Positions 32,236 through 43,709 of a stretch of DNA of 64,000 nucleotides are shown piece by piece; position 1 is the first letter of the stretch, and every line of letters starts with the position of its first letter. Origin of the DNA: Roseovarius litorisediminis (lineage in GTDB: Bacteria; Pseudomonadota; Alphaproteobacteria; Rhodobacterales; Rhodobacteraceae); the NCBI RefSeq assembly GCF_900172295.1, contig NZ_FWFL01000003.1, positions 186,001 through 250,000 on the forward strand, read 5' to 3'. Both the position numbers and the translations under genes were made by a program. Below the pieces are notes generated by a model that worked only from the letters and a program-made list of their open reading frames with translations, was not told where the DNA came from and made no database searches.

Positions 32236-32402
32236 TTCACAGATATTTGGAACGGTTCTGACATGCGCCTGTTGAAGCTTTCCACGAAGCCGTTCTGCAT
32301 CGGTCTGCCAGGCACAATGTGATGCCAGTCGAGCTTGCGATCCTCCTGCCATTTGAGGATGGCGTTGCTGTTCAGTCAGATGCCGCTATCACTGATCACC
32401 AT
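32236..32402 (-). mobile_element. IS3-family orfB remnant (opposite strand)
   Basis: The minus strand reads VISDSGI, a stop codon, then LNSNAILKWQEDRKLDW and PGRPMQNGFVESFNRRM, the C-terminal part of the IS3 transposase catalytic domain. The internal TGA and loss of similarity after FNRRM mark it as decayed. Its orientation is opposite to the orfA piece, so the two come from an inversion or from different copies. Confidence 0.7.
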
Positions 32403-32747
32403 GCAGGGGTTAATCAAATAGCAGTTCCGGGTCAAAACCCGCGGGTTACGCAGTTGGCACCAACCCCACCAAGTCGACAGAAGCTGAGACCCGAAAGCCA
32501 CCCGTTATTCTTTTGGAATAGCTGAGCGAAGCTGAACGCAGATCAACCTGTCAGGGGCCGAATGAGCATAGCGGGAATTTTCGTTGAGTCTGTGGCTGCT
32601 GAGTATTACCTCAATCGGTCCCAGATCTTTGTTTTTTTGTCACAAATACAAAGATTTTTGTTTACGTTGACGCAAGTCAATTCGTCATAATCGTCCTTTT
32701 AATATAGATTGCGTTCCCAAAACTCTAAGCGTCACAAGGTAGGAAAA
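32403..32747 (+). other. AT-rich upstream region of the three-barrel OMP gene
   Basis: No gene is visible. After the IS debris, the sequence becomes clearly more AT-rich, with T/A runs at 32615-32665, an FNR palindrome at 32667-32680 and a TATAGA/TAATAT element at about 32699-32708. Confidence 0.5.
32667..32680 (+). promoter_or_regulatory. FNR-type box (OMP gene)
   Basis: TTGAC-GCAA-GTCAA is identical to the box before arcD. A -41.5 position gives a transcription start near 32715, with a TATAGA -10-like element just upstream, and so favours the TTG start codon at 32748. Confidence 0.7.
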
Positions 32748-35210
32748 TTGCAAAAAAATCTAAATCTGCGCGGCTTGATGCTTCCGGTTGTAGCGTCAGT
32801 GCTTTTTGGTCAAATGGCGGCGGCCGATGGCGACGGTGCGGCTGTTCTCTCCACCCAGGTTGGTTCGCCTGCTGAATTTGACGCCGGAATATCGCTTTCC
32901 GAGCAGTATACGGACAACGTCTTTCCGACTGCCAATGATCGTCGTGACGATTTCATAACAGTAATCTCGCCTTGGGCCAGCCTGTCGTTTCGGCGAGAGG
33001 ATTTCAGGCTTAACCTTGACGCGAGTGCCGAACTTGGCCGGTTCGCCAAAAACTCCAGCGAAGATTTCAATGATTACTTTCTTGGAGCAGAGGCGCGCTA
33101 TCGTATTAATGACAGCCTTTTTGCCTTTGGCGGTGCGGATTATTCCTGGGATCACGAAAGCCGGAATTCGCCAGATGATGTGAACGGTATCAAACCTACC
33201 AAGTTGCAAGAGGCCAGTGGATTTTTCGGGCTGGGCGGCAAGGTTAACGACAGAAGCTTCCGGCTGGGCGTGCACCTGCGGAACCTCGACTATGACGATG
33301 TTCTGAGATTTAACGGCACCACGTTTGCAAATGTCGATAACGATGACCGGGACCGCCTTGAGATGGAAATCGGTGGTCGGCTGGGCGTCGCAGAAACCAA
33401 AAATGGCGAAGTGTTTTTTCAGGGTATCTATGACAAACGCGAGTATGACGACAAAATTGACAACGGAGGTCTTGGCTTTCAACGCAGTTCAGATGGTTTT
33501 CAGGCAGCCGTGGGTTACTCTGGCACAGTGGGCGATCTGAGCGGTGAGGCGCTGCTTGGCGTCATGTCTCAGAACTACGATGATCCAAGGCTCGGCACGA
33601 CGACAACTGTTGATTTCGGTGCTGACCTGACGTTGCCGATTAGTGCACAAACGCAATTGACCGGAATTGTCGAACGCAGCATCGAAGAGACCACACTGTC
33701 CGGCGCTTCGGGCTATGTTTCGACCTCGGCGGGACTGCGTTTGCGCCACCGGGTGGCCCCCAATATGTCTGTTGCTGGCTATTTCTTTTTGACCCAGAAC
33801 GACTATCAGAAGGTTTCGCGCACCGATGTTCTGTCAGAAACCGGCGTTTCGGTACGTTACCACCTGAACCCCCACGTTTATATTGATACCGATTACGATT
33901 TTCTGCAAAGGCAGTCGGATGTTGCGGGTGTAGAATTTGACGAACACCGCCTGACCCTTAGTTTTGGTGCCACTCTTGATCCGCGCTATGAAAAAGGCAC
34001 GGCCAATCTGGCCAAAGTCAGCGCCTCTGGTTTTTATGTAGGGGCCCAGATTGGCAATAGTGCACTGCAGACCAAAGTGGATGGACCACGCGGCGCGGGT
34101 GGCAATCTGACTGCCGATTTTGGCGATAACGATCTCTCTGGCGGTCTTTTTGCCGGTTACCGGGCAGATTTCGGAAATCTGGTTCTGGGGGCGGAAGCCG
34201 ACGTGGAATTCAGCGATTCTGGCTGGCCGCATCTGGCCAACCGGAATTTTTCGGCAAAACGCGGCAACTCGTTTGGTCTGAGCGCGCTGACTGGCGTTCG
34301 CATGAAAAATAACAACCTGGTTTATGGGCGTTTCGGTATTGTATCGACCGAATTTGACAGTACCTATCAACGAGGTGCAAACCCGCTTGTTTCAACCAGT
34401 GAACGGGAACTTGGGTTGCTGGTTGGTATCGGCACCGAAGTTCCACTTGGCCGCGGGTTGTCGGGCCGGATGGAATATCAGGTCCGCGCCTACGAGGACT
34501 ATCCCATCGGGTCGCCCCTTGGCAGCGCCAATGATGACAATTTCGCTAATCTGGAAACCGTTGCCCGGTTCGGACTTGTCTATGAGTTCGGAGCAGACGA
34601 TCAGCCCCCACGTCAAGTTGAGCCGACAGATTTCTCTGGTTTTTATGCCGGTGTTCAATTGGGACATGGTACCGTGCAAAGCGATAACACCGGTCCTCGC
34701 CCAAATGCTGTGGCACCGGCATTTACGCTCGATACCATTCGGGCGGGCCAGGGGTTCACGGCTGGTCTGGTCGCCGGATACGGATATGAGGCCAATAACT
34801 TTTATGTTGGCGGCGAAGCCGAATTCGAACTGTCCACAGCGGACTGGGACATCGAACGCAGTCCGGTTGGCCGAATTTATTCGGTGGAAAAAGTCGGAAC
34901 GATTGGTGCCGGTATTCGGCTGGGCTATGTCGTCAACGACGCTGTTCTGATCTATGGCCGGGCCGGAGTTGTCCGTTCGAGATTTAACACCAAATATCAG
35001 TTCGGCGGTGTAAGTGTTGATCAGGATGATGACCTTGATGGCGTCCGGTTTGGCGGCGGTGTTGAATTTGCAGTCGGCGATAAAGCCAACGTCAGATTTG
35101 ATTATACACAGACTGAGTATGACTCTCATTCAGTCAACTACGTCGCAGGTGTTGATCAGTTTGACACCACTGAACGGCTGTTCCGGGTCGGGTTAACGCG
35201 TAAGTTCTAA
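32748..35210 (+). CDS. Outer membrane protein with three beta-barrel regions
   Basis: An ~820-residue exported protein. The signal peptide is LNLRGLMLPVVASVLFGQMAAA. Residues ~35-430 alternate polar and hydrophobic strands, like the BBP2_2 (exopolysaccharide-type) outer membrane barrel. Two further ~190-residue Opa/OmpA-like barrels follow, beginning SGFYVGAQIGNSALQ (~430) and SGFYAGVQLGHGTVQ (~630). The chain ends in ...GLTRKF, the aromatic C-terminus recognised by the BAM machinery. I chose TTG 32748 (AAGGTAGGA upstream) over TTG 32709, which would lie before the predicted transcript start. Confidence 0.75.
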   Translation: MQKNLNLRGLMLPVVASVLFGQMAAADGDGAAVLSTQVGSPAEFDAGISLSEQYTDNVFPTANDRRDDFITVISPWASLSFRREDFRLNLDASAELGRFAKNSSEDFNDYFLGAEARYRINDSLFAFGGADYSWDHESRNSPDDVNGIKPTKLQEASGFFGLGGKVNDRSFRLGVHLRNLDYDDVLRFNGTTFANVDNDDRDRLEMEIGGRLGVAETKNGEVFFQGIYDKREYDDKIDNGGLGFQRSSDGFQAAVGYSGTVGDLSGEALLGVMSQNYDDPRLGTTTTVDFGADLTLPISAQTQLTGIVERSIEETTLSGASGYVSTSAGLRLRHRVAPNMSVAGYFFLTQNDYQKVSRTDVLSETGVSVRYHLNPHVYIDTDYDFLQRQSDVAGVEFDEHRLTLSFGATLDPRYEKGTANLAKVSASGFYVGAQIGNSALQTKVDGPRGAGGNLTADFGDNDLSGGLFAGYRADFGNLVLGAEADVEFSDSGWPHLANRNFSAKRGNSFGLSALTGVRMKNNNLVYGRFGIVSTEFDSTYQRGANPLVSTSERELGLLVGIGTEVPLGRGLSGRMEYQVRAYEDYPIGSPLGSANDDNFANLETVARFGLVYEFGADDQPPRQVEPTDFSGFYAGVQLGHGTVQSDNTGPRPNAVAPAFTLDTIRAGQGFTAGLVAGYGYEANNFYVGGEAEFELSTADWDIERSPVGRIYSVEKVGTIGAGIRLGYVVNDAVLIYGRAGVVRSRFNTKYQFGGVSVDQDDDLDGVRFGGGVEFAVGDKANVRFDYTQTEYDSHSVNYVAGVDQFDTTERLFRVGLTRKF

Positions 35211-35244
35211 AAAACCCAAATTAGCGACCCCAAAAACCAAATTT

Positions 35245-35269
35245 CCAGCAGTTTCTGCCGGATTTTTTT
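35245..35269 (+). terminator. Terminator after the OMP gene
   Basis: The hairpin CCAGCAG-TTT-CTGCCGG with one mismatch is followed by seven T residues, 35 bases after the OMP stop codon. Confidence 0.65.
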
Positions 35270-35388
35270 GGACCAAATTAATCCATATCAATTCTTGAAT
35301 GTGAAAATCTGTTCTAATCTGCGCAAAGGTGGTTATGGAGCAGTTTTGTTCCCCTGCCTTGTGATGAATCTGCAATCAGGAGGACAAC

Positions 35389-36600
35389 ATGAAACAGTTT
35401 TTGAATTTTAAGAGTTCTTTGAAATATACGCTTGCTGCGGGATGCGCAGTAGTCGCACTTGCGACGGCCCCTATTGGGTCCGGCATCGCCTTTGCCGAGC
35501 AAGGTTCGGGTCAAGGTAAGCAGGCGCATGGCTCTCAGTCTGGCAGTGGAGCAAGCGGAGGTCACGGGCAGGGTGGCCAGATGGGACAAGGTGGAAAAGG
35601 CAAGGGCCTTGGGGGTATTTTCAAGGATATCACCGGTATGGATGACCCGGTCACCGGTCATGGTGATTCTGCTGACGCGGCCGATGAGGGCGACGACGAT
35701 TCAGACCGTCCGGAATGGGCCGGTCAAGCTGGCGGCAAGGATGGTGCCGGCGGTGGTCAGCCCGCTACCTCGGGCTCAAAGAAAGGGGATCTTTTCGGCG
35801 ACTTGTGGATTATCGACCGTGATTCCAATGGCGTTCCAATCCTGACCGCAGACGGTTACGTGCAGCCTCTGGATGCGGATGGCAACCCGATTGAACTCGA
35901 CGAAGAAGGTCATCCGGTAGATGAAACTCTTACAGTTGAGGTTGAGCTTGGCCGCTTGAATGTCGGGCGGGCGCCGAAATCGGTTCTCGAAAACCGTGCA
36001 GATGAAGTTATCACAATGCTTTCCAGTGCAACGGCAGTGACGGTCGACGCAGCGGGCCGTCTTGTGCTGACGGTGGATGGCGAAGCCAAGACCATCGACT
36101 CGCCGTTGGAGAATCTGGCGATCTATGTGTCGCTGCTGACGACCGGCAGCATTCCGGGCCTCACGGCCGATGATCTGGTCGGAACGGACTATGATTTCCT
36201 CGTCGATGGCCAGTATACTCAGGCTGATCTGGACGCATCGACGGCATTCTTGGCCGCCGCAACGGACAAGACCGGGGAATTCACGTCTGACGAGATTGCC
36301 TATATTGACGCCTTTCTGGGGATCAACCTGACAACCACAGGGGATGTGACTTATTCGGTCGTCGACTATTCGTCGTTCTCATACGACCGGTCCGATACCT
36401 ATTCGGGCGTAACGGCCACGGTCCTTGTGGAGCAGCCTGATGGCTCTTTCGAACTGGAGGATCTGAATATCTACGATACTGTCTTTGGATCGGTTGATGT
36501 CTCTGCGGCGGGATCTCTGGATGCCTACACGCAGGCGGCGGATGATGCCCGGGCTGTGATTGAATTCATCCACGAATATGCGGTGCCTGAAGCGCTCTAA
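35389..36600 (+). CDS. Exported Gly-rich/acidic protein of unknown function
   Basis: A 403-residue protein with a long signal peptide (cleavage near AFAEQG, residue ~36). Residues ~37-75 are Gly/Ser/Gln/His-rich (GHGQGGQMGQGGKGKG), then an acidic linker (~90-110), then a conserved-looking globular part starting ~180 with ELGRLNVGRAPKSVLENR and SPLENLAIYVSLLTTG. AGGAGG is 6 bases before the ATG. It follows the outer membrane protein gene and precedes another exported protein. I do not recognise a function. Confidence 0.75.
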   Translation: MKQFLNFKSSLKYTLAAGCAVVALATAPIGSGIAFAEQGSGQGKQAHGSQSGSGASGGHGQGGQMGQGGKGKGLGGIFKDITGMDDPVTGHGDSADAADEGDDDSDRPEWAGQAGGKDGAGGGQPATSGSKKGDLFGDLWIIDRDSNGVPILTADGYVQPLDADGNPIELDEEGHPVDETLTVEVELGRLNVGRAPKSVLENRADEVITMLSSATAVTVDAAGRLVLTVDGEAKTIDSPLENLAIYVSLLTTGSIPGLTADDLVGTDYDFLVDGQYTQADLDASTAFLAAATDKTGEFTSDEIAYIDAFLGINLTTTGDVTYSVVDYSSFSYDRSDTYSGVTATVLVEQPDGSFELEDLNIYDTVFGSVDVSAAGSLDAYTQAADDARAVIEFIHEYAVPEAL

Positions 36601-36612
36601 CGATGGTGTTTA

Positions 36613-36642
36613 GTCAGGGGTAGCGTATCGGCTGCCCCTGAC
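36613..36642 (+). terminator. Hairpin after the Gly-rich exported protein gene
   Basis: The perfect stem GTCAGGGG/CCCCTGAC has a 14-base loop that can pair further, 13 bases after the stop codon. The following T-run is weak (GCTTTGGTT), so it may attenuate rather than fully terminate. Confidence 0.45.
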
Positions 36643-36667
36643 GCTTTGGTTGGAAAGGATTTCGACA

Positions 36668-37045
36668 ATGCCTGAGAATTGGATAAACCGGCGCCTGCTG
36701 CTGACCAGCCTCTGTGCAATCGTTGTTGCAGCACCGGGTTTCGCCCAGCACACCGATGGGGCGGATACCACGCATGGGTCTGATAAGGGCAAGGGGCGTG
36801 GTGCCGGAGGCGCCCAGCATGGACGGCCAGCTGACGCACACAGCGGTGAGGATGATCATGGTGATGACCACGGTGATGATCATGGTGATGACCACACTTC
36901 CGACGAGGGGCATGACTCTGATCATGGGAGCGGCGGTAAGGGTAAGGGCCCGAAATATAAAGGCGGGCGCAATGTTGTGCGAGTGAGCGGCGGAAGTGGC
37001 CATTCGCTTGAAGACCGGGTTCTTAAAGAACCGCCCTTCGAGTGA
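36668..37045 (+). CDS. Small exported Asp/His-repeat protein
   Basis: A 125-residue protein with a signal peptide (RRLLLTSLCAIVVAAPGFAQ). The mature part is low complexity, with tandem GDDH repeats (GDDHGDDHGDDH, residues ~68-79) flanked by GKGKG motifs. The Asp/His repeats suggest divalent metal binding in the periplasm; this is inference. GGAAAGGA precedes ATG 36668. It shares the GKGKG and Gly/His style of the preceding exported protein, which suggests they act together. Confidence 0.65.
   Translation: MPENWINRRLLLTSLCAIVVAAPGFAQHTDGADTTHGSDKGKGRGAGGAQHGRPADAHSGEDDHGDDHGDDHGDDHTSDEGHDSDHGSGGKGKGPKYKGGRNVVRVSGGSGHSLEDRVLKEPPFE
36848..36894 (+). repeat. Tandem GGTGATGAYCAY repeats inside a gene
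   Basis: A 12-base unit of the form GGTGATGAYCAY is repeated about four times in frame and encodes the GDDH repeats of the small exported protein. Such repeats can expand or shrink by slippage. Confidence 0.7.
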
Positions 37046-37387
37046 AAATCTCAGAGTGTAGGCCGGTGCAAGGCATTTGATCCACTTGGGCGACTCCAAG
37101 CAAGGTACATTCGGGTCGCTGACCCTGAATACCTGCCATATTTCCGTGCTGGAAGACCGTTGATTTGGCGTTGTTTTTGGCCAGTGATAGGTGGGTATGT
37201 AGATCAACTTCGTCGCGCTTGCAGAACTCGTTCAGAGCGTTTGTGTCACCCCAGTTTACGTCTCCAGCATGGTAAGCCACAAAGAGCGCATTTTGCAGAA
37301 CATAGCCATTCTCATCCTTAGCGATATCTTTAACGATGCCCTGCTTGTTGCGGGGGCCAGTTAGGCGGTGTCTCGCGCGCCCGATCC
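37046..37387 (-). other. Gap with an open minus-strand frame lacking a start
   Basis: No gene can be supported. One minus-strand frame is open across most of the stretch and includes IVKDIAKDENGYVLQNALF and AGDVNWGDTNALNEFCKRD, which look protein-like, but there is no ATG with a ribosome binding site and no family I recognise. It may be a gene fragment. Confidence 0.25.
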
Positions 37388-37633
37388 CTAAGACGTTCGG
37401 GTGCGGAGATATTCCAGAAGCGCATCATAGCTTTGCATCTTCGGATAGTCGGCCTCGGGCATGTCGAGGTCAAAGCGTTTGCCAAGCGCGGTGACGAGGG
37501 TCAGGAAATCCATTGAATCGATATCGAATTCCTCGCGCAGATCCTGTGTGCGGTCGATCTCCGACAACTCGATATCAGGCGCGATGCGATGAAGTTCGTC
37601 GGCCAGGGCGGCGTCAATGCTCATTTCTGTCAT
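37388..37633 (-). CDS. Acyl carrier protein
   Basis: An 81-residue acidic four-helix protein with the phosphopantetheine site DIDSMD (S40). It is the last gene of the acs-E1-E2 operon and overlaps the E2 gene by 4 bases. It is not in a fatty-acid synthesis context, so it probably serves the pyruvate/acyl-CoA enzymes encoded with it. Confidence 0.88.
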   Translation of the reverse strand: MTEMSIDAALADELHRIAPDIELSEIDRTQDLREEFDIDSMDFLTLVTALGKRFDLDMPEADYPKMQSYDALLEYLRTRTS

Positions 37634-38874
37634 AGCGTTTCCGGTCTTTGCAGATGTTTGGCGATTGCAGTGAGAAACAGCGCGCCCCGACGGCCGTCGC
37701 TGACCCGGTGATCGGCTGCAAGCGTGAGTGTGGCGGTGAGGCGCGGTAAGACTTTCTTGCCCTCGACCCAGGGGCGCAGGGCCGGGGTGCCGACCCCGAC
37801 AATGGCGACCTGCGGCGGGTAGATCACGCCGTAAAGCTGATCCACGCCGCGATCCCCAAGGCTGGACAGGGTGATCGTGGCCTCTGACAGTTCGCGCGCA
37901 CGATAGCGCCCGGCGCGCACCCGGGCGATCAGGTCGCGCATGGATGTCATCAGGTCGTCAAGGCTTTGCGTGTCGGCGTCAAAGAGGGCCGGGGCCACCA
38001 ATCCGCCGCTGCGCAGCGCGATGGCAAGGCCCGCATGCACCGCCTCGCTTTGATGAAAGTGACCCTCTTCAAACGTGCCGTTCATTTCCGGCACCTTTTT
38101 CACCGCGCGGGCAAGCGCCTTGAGATAGAGCGCCCCCAAAAGCAATCTTTCATCCGGCGCGCGCGTGGCGTTCTCGGTGGTGATAAAGGCCTCGGCCTTG
38201 GTCAGATCGACGGTATGGCACAGGTAATAATGCGGGATGTCGCGTTTGGAGCGGCTCATCGCGGCCGCGATGGCGGCGCGCATGTCGCTTTGCGCCGAGT
38301 GGTGCTCCCTGGTCAGTGCCGCGATGTCAGACCGGGTGATCGGTTTGTCCGTGCTGGGGCCAAGGCGGCCTAGGTCAACCCCGGTCTGCGCCGCCAGACG
38401 GCGTGCCGCCGGGCTTATGTGTTGACGGTGGTAATTGGCCGCAACACCCGCCTCAATGCGGTCTTCGGGCATGGGGATTTCGGGAAATGGCCCTTCGGGC
38501 ATCGGACTTTCTGGGCTGGGCCTCTGGGGAGCGGGCTCTTGCGGGGCTGGGTCTTCGCGCGGCACCGATGCCGGTTTCGGGTCGTGCGGCTGGGGCGTTT
38601 CGGGCTCTGGCGTGTCCGGGCCTGCGGCGTTACTGTCGGACGTTGAGCGGATCATCGCGAGAGGCGTGCCGACTGGGACTTTGATGCCCGTATCGACCAG
38701 CCAATCTTCAAGCACGCCATCCTGGAAAATCTCGACCTCGATCACGCCTTTCTGGGTTTCAACGGCGGCGATCACATCGCCATGCTTTACGCGGTCACCG
38801 GGCGAAACCAATTGTTCCACCAAGGTTCCGGCCTCCATATCTGCGCCAAGCGAGGGCATGAGAAACGCGCTCAT
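37630..38874 (-). CDS. Dihydrolipoamide acyltransferase (E2)
   Basis: A 414-residue E2 component of a 2-oxoacid dehydrogenase. There is one lipoyl domain (residues 1-75, lipoyl-lysine in ETQKG, K42), a Pro/Glu-rich flexible linker (~85-140), a peripheral subunit-binding domain ([16 protein letters not shown]), and a catalytic domain ending with the active-site motif DHRVSDG. It accepts the acyl group from E1 and passes it to CoA. It overlaps its neighbours by 4 bases on both sides. Confidence 0.92.
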   Translation of the reverse strand: MSAFLMPSLGADMEAGTLVEQLVSPGDRVKHGDVIAAVETQKGVIEVEIFQDGVLEDWLVDTGIKVPVGTPLAMIRSTSDSNAAGPDTPEPETPQPHDPKPASVPREDPAPQEPAPQRPSPESPMPEGPFPEIPMPEDRIEAGVAANYHRQHISPAARRLAAQTGVDLGRLGPSTDKPITRSDIAALTREHHSAQSDMRAAIAAAMSRSKRDIPHYYLCHTVDLTKAEAFITTENATRAPDERLLLGALYLKALARAVKKVPEMNGTFEEGHFHQSEAVHAGLAIALRSGGLVAPALFDADTQSLDDLMTSMRDLIARVRAGRYRARELSEATITLSSLGDRGVDQLYGVIYPPQVAIVGVGTPALRPWVEGKKVLPRLTATLTLAADHRVSDGRRGALFLTAIAKHLQRPETL

Positions 38875-40870
38875 GGCGTGGTGTCCATTATCTGTTTGAC
38901 CGTCGCGACGATCCGCGCGCTCTGGGGGATCGCCGCCTGTTCTAGATGCTGGGCGTAGGGGATTGGCACCTCTTCGCTACAGACGCGGGCAAGCGGGGCG
39001 TCGAGTTCGTAAAAGGCCTCTTCGGCCAGCCGCATGCCGATCTCTGCCGCGAGACTTCCGGTTTTCCAGCCTTCATCGACCATCACTGCGCGGCGGGTCT
39101 TGGTGACCGAGGCGATGATCGTCTTCATGTCGAGCGGGCGCAGGCTGCGCAGGTCAATGACCTCTGCCGAGATGCCCGCCTCGGCCAGCTTATCGGCGGC
39201 CTCAAGCGTCTTGAACAGCGACCCGCCATAGGTGATCAGCGAGACATCCGTGCCATCCCGCCGGATCGCGGCGCGGTCGATATCGACGGGACCGGCGTTT
39301 TCGGCAATCTCGCCCTCGCGGTTATAAAGCATCACGTTCTCGAAGATCAGAACCGGATCAGGGTCTTGCAAGGCGGTCCAGAGCATACCGCGCGCATCCT
39401 CCATCGTGGCGGGGGCCAGCACGCGCAATCCGGGAATATGGGCATACCAGCCCTCAAGCGAATGCGAATGCTGCGCCGCAAGCTGTTTTCCGGCCCCCGT
39501 CGCCATGCGGATCACCACGGGCACGCCAAACTGATTGTTGGACATATGGCGTAGCGTTGCGGCGGTGTTGAGGATCTGGTCCAGCGCCAGAAGCGAGAAA
39601 TTGACCGTCATCACCTCGACAATCGGGCGCATTCCGGCAATCGCCGCCCCAATCCCGGCCCCGGTAAAGCCGGATTCCGACAAGGGCGTGTCACGGATCC
39701 GCTCGGGGCCGAATTGATCCAACAGGCCCTTGCTGACCGCATAGCAGCCGCCGTAATGGCCGACATCCTCGCCCATCAGAAACACCTTGGGATCGCGCGT
39801 CATGGCATCGACAATCGCGCCCCGGACGGCCTCGCGATAGGTGGTCGGGATCATCGGGCCGGGTTTAACGGGCACGGGCGGGGCAGGGCGGTCGGGCGAC
39901 ATGACGAACCGCGTCAGGCTTTCAAGTGGCTCGTCTGTGCCCGCTTCGGCAAAGGCGACCGCCTTGGCGATCTCTTCGTCGGTCTCGACGATGATCCTTG
40001 AGACCTCATCCGAATGCAGCAGCCCGTTTTGATCAAGCCAGGTCTGAAACCGCAGGATCGGCCCCTTTTCGCGCCATTCCGCGACCTCTTCCTTGGAGCG
40101 GTAAAGCTGGGCGTCAAACATCGAATGGGCGCGAAAGCGATAGGTGCGGCATTCAAGAAAATAGGGCTGGCCGGTTTCCGCGATGTGGCGCAGGGCGCGG
40201 CGCGCGGCGACCTCGACGGCGACGACATCCATGCCGTCGACCGAAGTGCTCTCGATGCCATAGCACGCGGCCTTTGCGCTTATGTCGGTTTGCGATTCAG
40301 ACAGGCGCAGGGCCGTGCCCATGGCATAGCCGTTGTTTTCGCAGACAAACAGAACGGGCAGCCCCCAGAGCGCGGCAAGGTTCAGACTTTCGTGAAACTC
40401 GCCCTCGGCAACGGCGCCTTCGCCGCAAAAACAGGCCGTCACGCTATCGCGCGCCTCCATCCGATCGGCGAGACCAAGGCCCACGGCCATCGGCAAGCCG
40501 CCGCCCACGATGGCGTTGCCGCCGTAAAACAGGTGATCGCGGCTAAAGAGGTGCATCGAGCCGCCGCGCCCCCCGGCGCAGCCCTCGGCCTTGCCGTACA
40601 TCTCGGCCAGAATGCTGGCCATCGGAATGCCGCGCGCTAGGGCATGACCATGTTCACGGTAGGTCGCGACCACCCGGTCCTGCGCGCCAAGGAGCGGAAT
40701 GATGCCCGCAGCAATCGCCTCTTCCCCGTCATAGAGATGCAGAAAACCGCGGATTTTCTGTTGGGTATAAAGCTCGGCGCATTTGTCCTCGAAGCGGCGG
40801 ATGCGGATCATCGCCTTGAGCAGATCGCGCAGATGGTCATGATCGAGACGGGGTTTGAGAGGGGGCGCTG

Positions 40871-40874
<4 letters not shown>
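38871..40874 (-). CDS. Fused pyruvate dehydrogenase-type E1 alpha-beta
   Basis: A 667-residue thiamine-diphosphate enzyme in which the normally separate E1 alpha (residues ~1-330) and beta (~345-667) subunits are joined. The TPP motif is [17 protein letters not shown]...ENN in the alpha half; the beta half begins [15 protein letters not shown] and contains GEDVGHYGG and [11 protein letters not shown]. It decarboxylates pyruvate or a related 2-oxoacid. It overlaps E2 and acs by 4 bases. No E3 (lipoamide dehydrogenase) gene is nearby, so E3 must come from elsewhere. Confidence 0.92.
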
Positions 40875-42616
<1,742 letters not shown>

Positions 42617-42678
42617 GTCTTCTTTTGTCCTGAAAGCACCGATCTGACGCGATCTTAGACCGATGCCCCGGGGCCCGG

Positions 42679-42692
42679 ATGATCAAGATCAA
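42679..42692 (-). promoter_or_regulatory. FNR-type box (acs-pdh operon)
   Basis: On the minus strand this reads TTGAT-CTTG-ATCAT, with one mismatch. A -41.5 position gives a start near 42644 and a 28-base leader; TAAGAT lies at the -10 position. Confidence 0.6.
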
Positions 42693-42830
42693 TCCGGGCC
42701 TGGGCCGAAGAAATACAAATCCGGGGCTAGGGACGCGCAGCCCTGAAAGGCGTTGGATGGTTACCTCGCCGTCCTGATATATTCCGGCGCCACCGTTTCC
42801 GTGTCCGGGGTGGGCGTTGCTGTTGAAGGC

Positions 42831-43532
42831 CTAGCAGGCCCTCGCCAAGCTTTGCTGGTCCATCCCATGTCCCTGCGACAACCCGAACAGCACATGGGGC
42901 TGCAAGATCACGACCGTGTGGACATTGTTGATCGCTATGATCCCGCTATTGCGAAGCAGGCTTAGCGTGCGGCTGACCGTTTCTGTTGTCAGACCCAGAA
43001 AATCGGCAATGTCTGACCGGCTCATCGGCAACAAAGCCTGGTTGCGTGAACCTGACTCGGCGCTCATTCTTTCAGTCAGGACGCACAAAAAGGAGGCAAC
43101 CTTCTCAATGGCGGATTTACGCCCGAGCATCATGAAATGATCCTGCATCGCACTTATCTCACGCAGGGCCGCCTGAAGCAGTTCCTTGTGAAGCTCAGGG
43201 TCGCCGTTCTCACCTTCCAGCGACGACAAATGGTAGGCCTGCAGCCGGGCATCGGTCAGAACGTCACAGTCGGTATGATACCGTCCATTACAGGGAAATC
43301 CAACAATATCACCCGGAAAACCAAAGGAAATCACCTGACGGCGCCCATCCTCTAGTATGCGAGTAAGGCGCAGGACGCCGGATTGCACCTGATAAAGGCG
43401 TTCGACTTTGTCACCTTCATAATAAAGATTGGAGCCGGCTTTGAAAACTTTTGTAATGCTTGCAGTCCGTTTGTGCGCAGGTCGGATGTGCTGCGCGTTG
43501 GAAAGTTGTTCCGAAGGAATAGTGACATACAT
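42831..43532 (-). CDS. FixK-like Crp/Fnr transcription regulator
   Basis: A ~233-residue regulator with a cyclic-nucleotide-like sensor fold and a C-terminal helix-turn-helix (MSRSDIADFLGLTTETVSRTLS). The recognition helix ExxSR is the FNR type that reads TTGAT half-sites. It lacks the N-terminal cysteine cluster of oxygen-sensing FNR and has only two closely spaced sensor-domain cysteines (FPCNGRYHTDC), so it is more like FixK. I prefer ATG 43532 (MYVTIP) after GGGGGT; an upstream TTG extends it by 11 residues. It is a candidate for binding the boxes throughout this window. Confidence 0.85.
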   Translation of the reverse strand: MYVTIPSEQLSNAQHIRPAHKRTASITKVFKAGSNLYYEGDKVERLYQVQSGVLRLTRILEDGRRQVISFGFPGDIVGFPCNGRYHTDCDVLTDARLQAYHLSSLEGENGDPELHKELLQAALREISAMQDHFMMLGRKSAIEKVASFLCVLTERMSAESGSRNQALLPMSRSDIADFLGLTTETVSRTLSLLRNSGIIAINNVHTVVILQPHVLFGLSQGHGMDQQSLARAC

Positions 43533-43709
43533 TAGCGGGACCCCCATAAGGTGTGATGAGGTCAAGTTGAACAGTCAATGTAATAGGGGTTAGGTTGGAT
43601 TGTGTAAGTTTTGCATCAATTTGTAACGAAGAGGTGCATAGCCCGGCAGTAAAGATTTGAACGTTCGTTTCTGAAATCGGCCAGTGCTTCTACAAGAAAG
43701 GGTTGAATT

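Noticed and set aside
43561..43580. TTGAACAGTCAA near the FixK-like gene start as an FNR box (autoregulation)
   Set aside because: The spacer between half-sites is two bases too short for FNR-type binding.
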